Assembly: GCF_001648895.1 (NCBI RefSeq)
Contig: NZ_LXUF01000001.1
Coordinates: forward strand, 1,471,726-1,535,725
Direction of reading: 5' to 3'
Length of the DNA stretch: 64,000 nt
From: Methylovorus sp. MM2
GTDB taxonomy: Bacteria; Pseudomonadota; Gammaproteobacteria; Burkholderiales; Methylophilaceae
Shown here: positions 1 through 8,159 of the stretch, piece after piece
Numbering within the stretch: the first letter of the stretch is position 1
Layout: each line of letters begins with the position of its first letter
The notes under the pieces: generated by a model
Seen by the model: the letters and a program-made list of their open reading frames with translations, nothing else
Told to the model about the DNA's origin: nothing
The model's database searches: none
Translations under genes and position numbers: made by a program

Positions 1-1481
1 TGGGTTAAACCATTGATTTGCCCAACGGCCCCACCTTGCGTACGCACCACTACCTCACCATCTAGGATGGCATCCCTCAACTGTTGCTCCGCATATTGAT
101 GGCGCGCATAGCGGCTTGCCAGCGTAGTTTCTACATCAACCTTATCTACTAGGGCTGCACCGCGAGCGATGGCAAAGGCAGCACTTTCCAGCAATAGCTT
201 TTGCAATTCTGCGAAATTAGTGCTGAGACGCCTTTTATCTTCGATCTGTCGATGCATCTCACGGAGCAACGCAATAACAGCCTCAACACTACAATGTGGC
301 ACATCAAGCTCAACACACTGCTGGCCGATATGTTGGGCATAAGCATGATAGCTAGCCGAATCAGCAAGCAGCATATCGACAAAATCCACCTTGATCGGAA
401 AGTGTCTTGCAAAACCATCAGCTTCTTCCTGTAGCGCGTAATATTCTTCACGCGTGGCGATAAGCACCACTTTCACACTGGTTTTCAATGGGGACGGCGA
501 AAAATGACTGGTAGTGCCCTGAGATGACCCTGCACTGACTTCTTCGATCTGGATATGTCCATTACGCAAGAAACGCTGCAACTTCTCAAGAATCTGGTTA
601 CCACTTTGCTGATCAGCATTAAGATCACGTAATTGCAGCAGCAATAATCCGCCATGCGCTTTAAGTAAATGGCCCGCACGCAATCTCATAAAGTCTGCGG
701 CATTATCTCCACTATCGGCAACGCTTTCCATTCCGCCAAACAATGATGAAAATGAAGGGTCATCATCATAAATCACAGGGGCTCCAGTAAGACCGCGATG
801 GTCGACCATCAAGTTCACACGATGCCTGCCGAGAAAGTTTTCCAAAACGCCATCGGAATCATTATTGGCTTGCGCTTGAAACACCTCGATATTGTCGAGA
901 ATGTCTTGTTTGACTCTAGTTAAATATTGGTCAAATAAGTGTGAATCTACAACTTTTTCTGATGCAGCCTGCTGAATCTTGGCAAGCTGCTCTGTCACGT
1001 AGACCTCTACAGATTTTTTGGCTGTCTCGCTGACAACTTTATCAAGCGCCGCCTCAGGTGATGCGACAGATGTCGGATCAGCCAATAAGGAAGGCAAAGC
1101 TTTTGCGATATTTCTGATATAGGCGTCGATTAAACTGCGCAAGGCGAATCCAAAACCGGCACTCACATACAATACAATCGGTTTTTCAGGTGTAGCAAAG
1201 TTATGAAGCACTAGAAGATCAGGAGGCGTGGCCTGCTTGGCGGCAAAGTCCCGCATGGCCTGCAATGTCAGTGAAGTACGCCCACTACCTGGCTCACCGA
1301 GAACGATTAAGTTAAATCCAGACTGCTGCATCGCCAATCCGAATTGCGCGGCCTTTTCTGCTTGTGCCTGCCCAATCCAGCCTAGATTTTTGTCATTGAC
1401 CAGTTCAGAGGTATCAGAGAATGTCAGGTCATTTGCCGTTAAAGCGAATGTCAGCGCTTGCGAGGATAGTTTTTGTAGCAT
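1..1481 (-). CDS. Lon-like ATP-dependent protease (YcbZ/LonH type), N-terminal part
   Basis: The gene enters from the right and runs off the left edge, so only about 493 N-terminal residues are visible. The start is the ATG at 1479-1481. The protein has a Walker A-like loop GEPGSGRTSL near residue 63, with Arg in place of the usual Lys, and a long AAA-type region with the segments RVNLMVDHRGLTGAP and GGLLLLQLRDL. The last visible residues, GGAVGQINGLTH, match the point where the Lon S16 peptidase domain begins in this family. The catalytic Ser-Lys dyad would lie outside the window. Members are usually about 800 residues and are cytoplasmic. It sits 27 bases after moaE on the same strand, so it may share its transcript. 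The family assignment is good; substrate and role are unknown. Confidence 0.8.
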   Translation of the reverse strand, partial: MLQKLSSQALTFALTANDLTFSDTSELVNDKNLGWIGQAQAEKAAQFGLAMQQSGFNLIVLGEPGSGRTSLTLQAMRDFAAKQATPPDLLVLHNFATPEKPIVLYVSAGFGFALRSLIDAYIRNIAKALPSLLADPTSVASPEAALDKVVSETAKKSVEVYVTEQLAKIQQAASEKVVDSHLFDQYLTRVKQDILDNIEVFQAQANNDSDGVLENFLGRHRVNLMVDHRGLTGAPVIYDDDPSFSSLFGGMESVADSGDNAADFMRLRAGHLLKAHGGLLLLQLRDLNADQQSGNQILEKLQRFLRNGHIQIEEVSAGSSQGTTSHFSPSPLKTSVKVVLIATREEYYALQEEADGFARHFPIKVDFVDMLLADSASYHAYAQHIGQQCVELDVPHCSVEAVIALLREMHRQIEDKRRLSTNFAELQKLLLESAAFAIARGAALVDKVDVETTLASRYARHQYAEQQLRDAILDGEVVVRTQGGAVGQINGLT

Positions 1482-1508
1482 ATTGCTCAATGATTAAATT
1501 AGTACGAT

Positions 1509-1961
1509 TCAATTTTCCCAACGGCTGCGCGCTTGGGTATCCGATACTCTTGCATCGACCCATCGCTCACCATCAGATGTCTGTTCTTTTTTCCAGAATG
1601 GCGCTTCGGTTTTCAGGTAATCCATCACGTACTCACAGGCTGAAAATGCTTCGCCTCGGTGTGCTCCAATGATAGTAACCAGCACGATCTGGTCTTGAGG
1701 TGCCAAGGTGCCCACACGGTGAATGATCAACCCATCGAATATGTTCCAGCGCTGTTTTGCGTTGGTCAGGATATCCTCGAGCGCTTTTTCTGTCATGCCC
1801 GGATAATGCTCTAAAGTCAGCGCACTAACGGATGTGCCATCATTCAGGTCGCGTACTTGGCCTATGAAGGAGACAACAGCGCCGACATCAGCACGGCTTA
1901 GTCTTAACTGGCGGATCTCCGCACCCGCATCAAAATCTTCTGTTTGAATGCGCACTATCAT
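1509..1961 (-). CDS. moaE: Molybdopterin synthase catalytic subunit MoaE
   Basis: MoaE is the large subunit of molybdopterin synthase, which puts two sulfurs from the MoaD thiocarboxylate onto cyclic pyranopterin monophosphate to make molybdopterin in the cytoplasm. The 150-residue length is normal. Visible signatures are FIGQVRDLN near residue 33, LEHYPGM near 51, HRVGTL near 81 and the active-site segment LKTEAPFWKKE near 116, which carries the two catalytic lysines. The ATG follows the moaD TAG directly (TAGATG), so the subunits are probably translationally coupled. The other cofactor genes (moaA, moaC) are not in the window. Confidence 0.96.
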   Translation of the reverse strand: MIVRIQTEDFDAGAEIRQLRLSRADVGAVVSFIGQVRDLNDGTSVSALTLEHYPGMTEKALEDILTNAKQRWNIFDGLIIHRVGTLAPQDQIVLVTIIGAHRGEAFSACEYVMDYLKTEAPFWKKEQTSDGERWVDARVSDTQARSRWEN

Positions 1962-2213
1962 CTAGCCACCCGTCACAGGGGGAAAGAATGCGACTTCATC
2001 CCCATCAGCAATCACTGCATCACTTTTTACGAGCACCTGATTAATTGCTGCGCGGATGGTTTTCTTGCCACCAAACTCTTCATGCCAGACCCCGCCTCGC
2101 GCAGTCAGCACTTGAACTAGAGAAGCTACTGTTAATGCGGTGTCATGCGCGTAATCTTCCTCAGAAATACCCAAGGCCTCTCGCAGGCGAGCAAAGTAAA
2201 GCAGCTTGATCAT
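1962..2213 (-). CDS. moaD: Molybdopterin synthase sulfur-carrier subunit MoaD
   Basis: This 83-residue ubiquitin-fold protein is the sulfur carrier of molybdopterin synthase. It ends in the required Gly-Gly tail (VTGG), which is adenylated and thiocarboxylated before sulfur transfer to MoaE. The N-terminal MIKLLYFARLRE is typical of MoaD. Its ATG overlaps the stop codon of the upstream 59-codon ORF (ATGA), and its own stop abuts the moaE start, so the three genes are one translational unit. Confidence 0.96.
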   Translation of the reverse strand: MIKLLYFARLREALGISEEDYAHDTALTVASLVQVLTARGGVWHEEFGGKKTIRAAINQVLVKSDAVIADGDEVAFFPPVTGG

Positions 2214-2389
2214 TCGCTGGTGACATCCTCGTCAGTCACTGCGCCGCGTTTTCCACTGATGGCATCGCCCAGCAACTGAATAAGCTTAGACTTATAGGCA
2301 TCATCTGCCATTAGGCTGGAACTGAAAGTGATGCCGAATTTTGCAGCGTACTGCTGTACAAGCATAATGGGGATTGTTTCTTCGTTCAT
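2210..2389 (-). CDS. Small protein of unknown function (59 aa) between rmuC and moaD
   Basis: I do not recognise this product. It begins with MNEETIPIMLVQQYAAKFG and ends DEDVTSE. It is soluble-looking, has no Cys or His, and has no signal peptide or membrane segment. The case for a real gene is the packing: its ATG overlaps the rmuC TGA (ATGA) and its TGA overlaps the moaD ATG (ATGA), leaving no spare base on either side. Both overlaps fit translational coupling. It might be a small partner of MoaD/MoaE or simply a lineage-specific protein; nothing in the sequence decides this. Confidence 0.65.
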   Translation of the reverse strand: MNEETIPIMLVQQYAAKFGITFSSSLMADDAYKSKLIQLLGDAISGKRGAVTDEDVTSE

Positions 2390-3738
2390 GGCGCTTTACC
2401 TTCACTAAATAGGTCTTCGATCTCATCTGCCGATTCATCAAGAATCGGTAAAGCAAGCTCCGCTGCATCTTCCCCTTTGAGCTCAACCCGTTCGATCTGG
2501 GCGAAGCGCTGGGTGATCTTGCGGCTGGATATATGCACCTGTTCAGTCTCTTCATGCGCGAGGCGTATGCGCTCTGCCAGTTTCTTCATGCGCGTATCGA
2601 ATAGCGAGAAATCCTTGCCCAGTTTGCCAAGCTCGGTTTTGATAATATGCACTTGGCTTCTGGTCTCTACATCTTTCAATACAGCTCTAGCTGTATTGAG
2701 TACAGCCATCAATGTTGTCGGTGAGACGATCCATACACGTCGTTGTTGCGCATAGTCAACGAGGTCACGATGATAGGCATGTATCTCGGCAAACACGGCT
2801 TCGGCGGGAATGAACATCACGGCACCATCACTGGTTTCACCGGGGATAATGTATTTATTGGCAATATCATCCACATGGCGCCTAACATCGGCCTTGAATA
2901 AGGCAGGGCTGCCTCGCTCAGCGCCTTCGGCGAACATGCGTTGATAGTTCTCAAGCGGGAATTTGGAATCAACCGCGACCAAGCCTGTGGGTTCTGGCAA
3001 TTTAAGCACGCAATCCACGCGCGCGCCTTTGCTAAAAGTATATTGAAATTCAAAAGCATCTTCAGGCAACAGGTTACGTACAAGCCCTTCAAGCTGGACT
3101 TCACCAAAAGCACCGCGTGAGCGCTTATCGCCAAGCAGCTCTTGCAGGCTGACCATATTAGTAGTCAAGCCATCGATCTTCTTTTGCGCCTCATCGATGG
3201 TGGCTAATCGCGCCATCACATCAGCAAAGGTCTGGTTGGTTTTCTTAAAACCTTCATCCAAACGTTCTGACACCTTGCCACCAATCAGTTCAAGACGGTT
3301 ATCTACCGCTTTCGTCAGGGTTTCGATGGTCGCCGTCAACTGTGTGGTGGCTTTTAGCATCGTATCTTGAATCAACGACTGCTCTGCCTTGCCTTGTTCA
3401 GCCAACGTCGTATGCAACTTCTCAAGTACTGTCTCGCGCGTTTGTGCCAAGCTTTCATTCTGACTGATTTTAAGCGCCTGCATCGCATCACGCGTTTCTT
3501 TAAGCTCTTGCGCGACTGACGCTCGCAGGCGTTCACCGCTTTCACTTGAGGCCGCATTGAGGCGATCGCCCAACTTATTGAGCCCATCATTCAAATCAAG
3601 CAGCATGGCGCGGTGCTTGTCTTCTAGCTGGAGAATCAGTTGTGAAGCGCTATCTACCTTACTGGTATGCTTCCAAACCAGAAAAACCAGCAACAAACAT
3701 GCGACAACAGCAAAAATAAGTGTGAGCGTTTCTATCAT
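2386..3738 (-). CDS. rmuC: DNA recombination protein RmuC
   Basis: RmuC-family proteins limit recombination at inverted repeats and carry a restriction-endonuclease-like fold. The 450-residue protein has one N-terminal membrane helix (about residues 4-22), a long coiled coil to about residue 190, then the conserved RmuC core. The core contains LGDKRSRGAFGEVQLE, VDSKFPLENYQRM and a segment with AEIHAYHRDLVDYAQQ, followed by SPTTLMAVLNTAR. These are hallmark motifs. The ATG start gives the membrane anchor expected. The stop overlaps the start of the 59-codon ORF downstream, making rmuC the first gene of a tight minus-strand run with moaD and moaE. Confidence 0.93.
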   Translation of the reverse strand: MIETLTLIFAVVACLLLVFLVWKHTSKVDSASQLILQLEDKHRAMLLDLNDGLNKLGDRLNAASSESGERLRASVAQELKETRDAMQALKISQNESLAQTRETVLEKLHTTLAEQGKAEQSLIQDTMLKATTQLTATIETLTKAVDNRLELIGGKVSERLDEGFKKTNQTFADVMARLATIDEAQKKIDGLTTNMVSLQELLGDKRSRGAFGEVQLEGLVRNLLPEDAFEFQYTFSKGARVDCVLKLPEPTGLVAVDSKFPLENYQRMFAEGAERGSPALFKADVRRHVDDIANKYIIPGETSDGAVMFIPAEAVFAEIHAYHRDLVDYAQQRRVWIVSPTTLMAVLNTARAVLKDVETRSQVHIIKTELGKLGKDFSLFDTRMKKLAERIRLAHEETEQVHISSRKITQRFAQIERVELKGEDAAELALPILDESADEIEDLFSEGKAP

Positions 3739-3838
3739 AGTGTGAAATTATACTCCAACCGAATACAGTCCTACCTTCAAAACCTCGGCTGTTTGTGACA
3801 AACTCAACTCTCACCAGAAATATTTTGAAAGCTTACTT

Positions 3839-5557
3839 GTGATCAAACTCAGACTACTCATCGGAAAATGGCTTGCCAACGTATCCAGAAAGCTGAGAAA
3901 CAATTTCTATATCTATCTCGCCACGCTACTGACCGTCTTTGTATTGCTGGATGCGGGGATATTCCATGTCGGTGAGAATATGCGCCAAAAAGCCTTCGAC
4001 CTTATGGTCCGCAGCCGTATTCTTGTGCCTGCACCAGACCCGGATATCATCATCATCGATGTGAATGAGGCCAGCTTATCCGCTATGGCTGGCGAATATG
4101 GCAGATGGCCGTGGCCACGTCAGGTATTCGGTGAGTTTTTAGAGAATATAGAACGGCAAAGACCAAAGGCAGTCGTTTTCGACATATTATTCAGCGATGC
4201 AGATGTCTATAACCCCGATAGTGATGCCTATTTCAACGACACGATAGCAAATACGGGCAATACCTTCTTCCCCTTTCTGAGGCTGCCCGCTGAACACGAT
4301 AAGCTAAGTGAAATAAAACCCAGCATGATTCCGGGGATTGGCGAAAGTCTTCCAAACCAATCTGACCCAAACGCCACTATCGCGGTCGTGTTACCGCATT
4401 TTGAAGCAGCACTGAATTCCAAACGACTCGGCACCCATAATATCTACCCGGATAAAGACGGTATCGTCCGTGAGTATCGGCTATATAACGATGATTACGG
4501 CTGGCGCTTACCCTCTTTGCCATTAACCATTGGCAAAACATTGGGCTACGACATTCCGGATTCCCAAAATGTTTTGCTGAATTGGCGCGGTAAACCATTT
4601 ACCTACCAATACGTGACATTTAGTGATGTGATGCAAGATATCACGAGCAAAGTCAAACAGCGCCCAGAGGGTGAGTTCACCGATAAGATCGTTATCATCG
4701 GCTCAACAGCCCCTAGCCTGTTCGACCTCAAAGCAACCGCAATGGCTAAATCTCATCCCGGTGTTGAGATACTGGCAACGGCTATCGACAATGTCAAACA
4801 TGGCGATTACCTGCGTGTATGGCGCGGAGCACTACCTTATGTGCTAATCAGCCTCTTACTTATTTGGCTGACCACGGCGGCATTCTATGCAAATGCAGAC
4901 CGCGACAAATTCAACAAGATATTCAGCTTTAGCCAGATAGGTCTGCTTGTACTTTCCTATATCGGTATCAATGTCACGAATACCTATCTGGACTTTACGG
5001 GGCCGATCACTTGGGCGATCGTTTATTTCAGTATCGCTAAAATATATGCTCTGGCAACCGATCGCGCGCTGCAACGATGGCTGGCTTTTGGCGTAAAACC
5101 GGGGGAAGGCGGCACACAAGCGCTCATCATGCCGATATTGATTGAGAGCGAAGAGCCTCTAGGCGACGCAATGCTGAAAAAGATCAAATATGAGATAGAG
5201 CTGACGAGCAAAACGCCAAGCAGCATCGAGATATTAAAAGGTACGCAAAGCGGTATCTGGGGGCTGTTTGGCGACATCGTCATTGTCAGCTGGACCTATG
5301 CGAGCAATGTGACTGAATATGCAGATCAAGTGAATAAAGATGCTTCCACCATCGCAAATGGCCTGACCCGCATCATCGCAACATTAGGGCTGCCAGATAC
5401 AACAAGAGTAACGCACACATTGCAACATGGATTATTAACAGCCCACCAGCCATTGGCAAGTCAATGGCGCAACCTGTTCGCACAATCCATCATCAAGCTG
5501 GAGCCCATCGAACCACCATTTCCGGCAACTGTAGTAGAGGAGCAGTCTAAAACATGA
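3839..5557 (+). CDS. CHASE2-domain membrane sensor without an effector domain
   Basis: The 572-residue protein starts at GTG (3839). A membrane helix at about residues 26-45 is followed by an extracytoplasmic CHASE2 domain (about 50-320) with the typical segments DIIIIDVNEASL, GRWPWPRQ, PKAVVFDILFSD and DKIVIIGSTA. Three membrane helices follow (about 331-415). CHASE2 receptors normally end in an adenylate cyclase, GGDEF or kinase domain. Here the roughly 150-residue cytoplasmic tail shows no such catalytic motif, so the output is unknown. It overlaps the next gene by four bases (ATGA), and the three-gene set suggests a role in monitoring the envelope. Confidence 0.85.
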   Translation: MIKLRLLIGKWLANVSRKLRNNFYIYLATLLTVFVLLDAGIFHVGENMRQKAFDLMVRSRILVPAPDPDIIIIDVNEASLSAMAGEYGRWPWPRQVFGEFLENIERQRPKAVVFDILFSDADVYNPDSDAYFNDTIANTGNTFFPFLRLPAEHDKLSEIKPSMIPGIGESLPNQSDPNATIAVVLPHFEAALNSKRLGTHNIYPDKDGIVREYRLYNDDYGWRLPSLPLTIGKTLGYDIPDSQNVLLNWRGKPFTYQYVTFSDVMQDITSKVKQRPEGEFTDKIVIIGSTAPSLFDLKATAMAKSHPGVEILATAIDNVKHGDYLRVWRGALPYVLISLLLIWLTTAAFYANADRDKFNKIFSFSQIGLLVLSYIGINVTNTYLDFTGPITWAIVYFSIAKIYALATDRALQRWLAFGVKPGEGGTQALIMPILIESEEPLGDAMLKKIKYEIELTSKTPSSIEILKGTQSGIWGLFGDIVIVSWTYASNVTEYADQVNKDASTIANGLTRIIATLGLPDTTRVTHTLQHGLLTAHQPLASQWRNLFAQSIIKLEPIEPPFPATVVEEQSKT

Positions 5558-6066
5558 CCATCAACTTTAAAAAATCAGCCCTCGTTCTATTAGCACTTTT
5601 AATACCGTGCATATCGGTAGGCGCTGAAATGGGCACGGCACTCAAAGCGGATACCTTACGAAAAGAGCCGTATGCCGATGCAAAGACATCAGGTAGTTTT
5701 GCGCGAGGCGATAAAGTGGAGGTCATCACCAAACAAGGTGCATGGCTTAAAGTGAAGGCCGCAAAATCGACGGGGTGGGTAAGATTGCTCTCCGTCAAAA
5801 GGGGCTCCACCGCAACGGCAAATCAAACAGCAGGCATACTCAGTGTCGCGAGTGGGCGCGCTGGCACAGGTCAGGTCGTTGCCACAACCGGGGTGCGCGG
5901 ATTGACTGAAGAAGAACTCAAGGATGCAAAATTCGACGAGGCGGAAGTTAAATCCCTAGAAAGCTATACGCAATCAGCAGCGCAGGGACAAAAGTTCGCC
6001 AAGGCAGGCAACTTAAAAGCAATAAAGCTCGAATATCTACCAGACACAGGAGGGAGTGCTCAATGA
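5554..6066 (+). CDS. Secreted SH3-domain protein
   Basis: The 170-residue product has a signal peptide (about residues 1-24, ending VGA) and then a bacterial SH3 domain (about 28-80). The SH3 shows LRKEPYADAKTSGSFARGD and WLKVKAAKSTGWV, as in domains that bind peptidoglycan or protein peptides. The rest (about 85-170) is a Gly/Ala-rich tail with GVRGLTEEELKDAKFD, a motif I associate with small SH3 proteins found next to M48 peptidases. It overlaps both neighbours by four bases, so it is translationally coupled to the CHASE2 sensor and the metalloprotease. Periplasmic location is inferred from the signal peptide. Confidence 0.85.
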   Translation: MTINFKKSALVLLALLIPCISVGAEMGTALKADTLRKEPYADAKTSGSFARGDKVEVITKQGAWLKVKAAKSTGWVRLLSVKRGSTATANQTAGILSVASGRAGTGQVVATTGVRGLTEEELKDAKFDEAEVKSLESYTQSAAQGQKFAKAGNLKAIKLEYLPDTGGSAQ

Positions 6067-6947
6067 GACTTCACCTAACTCTCATCTGTGTATTCGCCTT
6101 CACAATGAATATGAACGCCGCGCAAGCATTTGATCTAAACGATGCATTAAAAACTATCGACAACATCGATAATAAGAAAAATAGTCAACCAGCCGAATCC
6201 CCTGCAAAAGAAACGGCGAACAACAACGAGCTATCGATTAATCTGATCAGCCCAACAAAAAAAGAAGAGATCGCACTTGGCAGAGAGATCGCTGGCAATC
6301 TACTTGGTGCAGCACCATTGGTAAAAGATGCTGGTCTGCAAAAATATGTCAATCAGATAGGCCGCTGGGTAGCAAGCCAAAGTGAACGTCCCGATCTGCC
6401 GTGGCATTTTGGCGTCATCGAATCCGAAGATTTGAATGCATTCGCCGCACCGGGCGGCTATGTACTTATTACAAAAGGTCTATACCGCAAACTGGATAAT
6501 GAAGCCCAACTCGCTGGCGTGCTGGGACATGAGATAGGCCATGTCGTCAAACAACATCACCTAAAAGTATTACAAAAATCTCAACTACTAAATCTGGGCG
6601 CTAATTTACTTGGCTCTAAGGTCGGTAAGGATAGCCAAACCATACAGAAAGTCATCGGTAGCGGTGCTGAGATCATGGCACGTGGTTTAGACAAGGACGC
6701 TGAATTCGAAGCAGATCGCGTAGGTCTGGTATTAGCAGCAAGAGCAGGATACGACCCCTACGGCTTACCAGAAGTACTAGAAAAAATAAGCGAAGTCAGC
6801 AGTAATGATGGTAGTGTTGCGCTTCTATTTAAGACTCACCCAACCCCAGATGATCGTCTGGAAAAGCTAGCCAATGCAGTAGGAAATCACCTCGACAAAA
6901 TAACTGATGGTCAAGCACTTCCTAAAAGACTCTATCACTTAAAATAA
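6063..6947 (+). CDS. M48-family periplasmic zinc metalloprotease
   Basis: The 294-residue protein has a signal peptide (cleavage near AAQA, residue 22) and an M48 peptidase domain. The zinc motif HEIGHVVKQHH lies near residue 157 and the third ligand region EFEADRVG near 217. Other M48 features are NAFAAPGGYVLITKGL and the C-terminal THPTPDDRLEKL. It resembles BepA/LoiP-type envelope quality-control proteases but lacks the long TPR domain of BepA. Its ATG overlaps the stop of the SH3 gene. In this operon it could process or clear misfolded envelope proteins under control of the CHASE2 sensor; that link is inference. Confidence 0.92.
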   Translation: MRLHLTLICVFAFTMNMNAAQAFDLNDALKTIDNIDNKKNSQPAESPAKETANNNELSINLISPTKKEEIALGREIAGNLLGAAPLVKDAGLQKYVNQIGRWVASQSERPDLPWHFGVIESEDLNAFAAPGGYVLITKGLYRKLDNEAQLAGVLGHEIGHVVKQHHLKVLQKSQLLNLGANLLGSKVGKDSQTIQKVIGSGAEIMARGLDKDAEFEADRVGLVLAARAGYDPYGLPEVLEKISEVSSNDGSVALLFKTHPTPDDRLEKLANAVGNHLDKITDGQALPKRLYHLK

Positions 6948-7022
6948 CTTACTAACTATTAGCTCAGTATGCAGATTAAGAAGTTATAGACAACCTAATC
7001 ATCAAAAAATTAAGTACACCTC

Positions 7023-8099
7023 ATGAAAAGAATTGAATCTCTTGATTACCTCAGGGGAGTAATGGCCTTAACCATTATGCTCTACCACTACACCAGTTGG
7101 ACCTTAGGCAACCTAGGGGGAGACTCACTATTAGGAAAGTTAGGAATTTATGGAGTAGCTATATTCTATATTCTTAGTGGAGCAAGCCTAACAATAGCTT
7201 ATCAAGGCAAAATAAGCGCTATCACCGACATTAAGTCTTACGCGGCAAAAAGGTTTTTCAGAATAGCCCCTTTGTTTTGGCTAGTCGTCACAATAACATT
7301 ACTCTTAATTTACATAAAATGCCGCCTTGATGGAACAGCCTTTAATGTCAGTAGCTACATAATTTTCTTAAATTATTCTCTACTATTTGGCTTTATAGAT
7401 CCGACCGCTTACTTCTCTACTGGGGCATGGTCAATTGGTAACGAAATCGTATTCTATGCAATTTTTCCATTTATATTGATTGCAACTAAATATAACCACA
7501 AACTAATTTGGCCAATCTTCATTTTATCAATCGCTATAGGGCTGTTCTTTGCGCTACATTTTCTTGATAAAACAACATCACTTGCTAATCAATGGCACAT
7601 ATATGTCAATCCATTCAATCAGTTATTTCTTTTTATTGGTGGCATATCAATTGTGATTTTTTCTCAAAAATACCGTCATCTTATCTTTGAGAGGCTTCCT
7701 TTAGCATGCATGTTAGTCGGCATAATCTTTTTCTATACTTTTCCAGGAGATGCCGACAATATCTCTTTAGTTTCCGGACTTGGTCGCATTATACTTTCGG
7801 TAGCATGTATCTTATTTGTGTTTGGCATGATTAACCATCATATAAAGACACCAAAACCGTTAGCAAGAATATTGACATTCTTAGGTGAGCATTGCTATTC
7901 AATTTATCTACTACACCCCATCGTTGCCATTCCAGTAGTGAGTGTCATTGCTCATTTTGGAGGATCTAAGCTCATTGCTTACATCATAAGCGCTTGCTTA
8001 ACATTTATCTTAAGTGCCTTTACTTTTAAATATATTGAAACCCCCATGATTTCTTATGGCAGCAGAATATCCAAGAAAATTTCCATAAGAACCACTTGA
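7023..8099 (+). CDS. Acyltransferase family 3 membrane protein
   Basis: The 358-residue protein is a multi-spanning inner-membrane acyltransferase of the OafA/YrhL type, which O-acylates surface polysaccharide or lipid. It begins RIESLDYLRGVMALTIMLYH, with the conserved R and the catalytic-region His, has FRIAPLFWL and STGAWSIGNEI, and about ten hydrophobic helices. It is clearly richer in A+T than its neighbours, with many ATA and TTA codons, and lacks a strong ribosome binding site. It stands alone between an envelope operon and typA, so I infer that it was acquired horizontally. Substrate unknown. Confidence 0.88.
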   Translation: MKRIESLDYLRGVMALTIMLYHYTSWTLGNLGGDSLLGKLGIYGVAIFYILSGASLTIAYQGKISAITDIKSYAAKRFFRIAPLFWLVVTITLLLIYIKCRLDGTAFNVSSYIIFLNYSLLFGFIDPTAYFSTGAWSIGNEIVFYAIFPFILIATKYNHKLIWPIFILSIAIGLFFALHFLDKTTSLANQWHIYVNPFNQLFLFIGGISIVIFSQKYRHLIFERLPLACMLVGIIFFYTFPGDADNISLVSGLGRIILSVACILFVFGMINHHIKTPKPLARILTFLGEHCYSIYLLHPIVAIPVVSVIAHFGGSKLIAYIISACLTFILSAFTFKYIETPMISYGSRISKKISIRTT

Positions 8100-8109
8100 A
8101 AGACTAAAT

Positions 8110-8138
8110 AAAAAAGCCCGCATTCAGCGGGCTTTTTT
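8110..8138. terminator. Bidirectional rho-independent terminator
   Basis: A perfect 12-bp stem, AAAAAAGCCCGC with GCGGGCTTTTTT, encloses a five-base loop. It lies between the convergent acyltransferase and typA genes and has a T tract in both directions, so it can end both transcripts. Confidence 0.93.
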
Positions 8139-8159
8139 ATTTATTCAAACTAAATGAAT

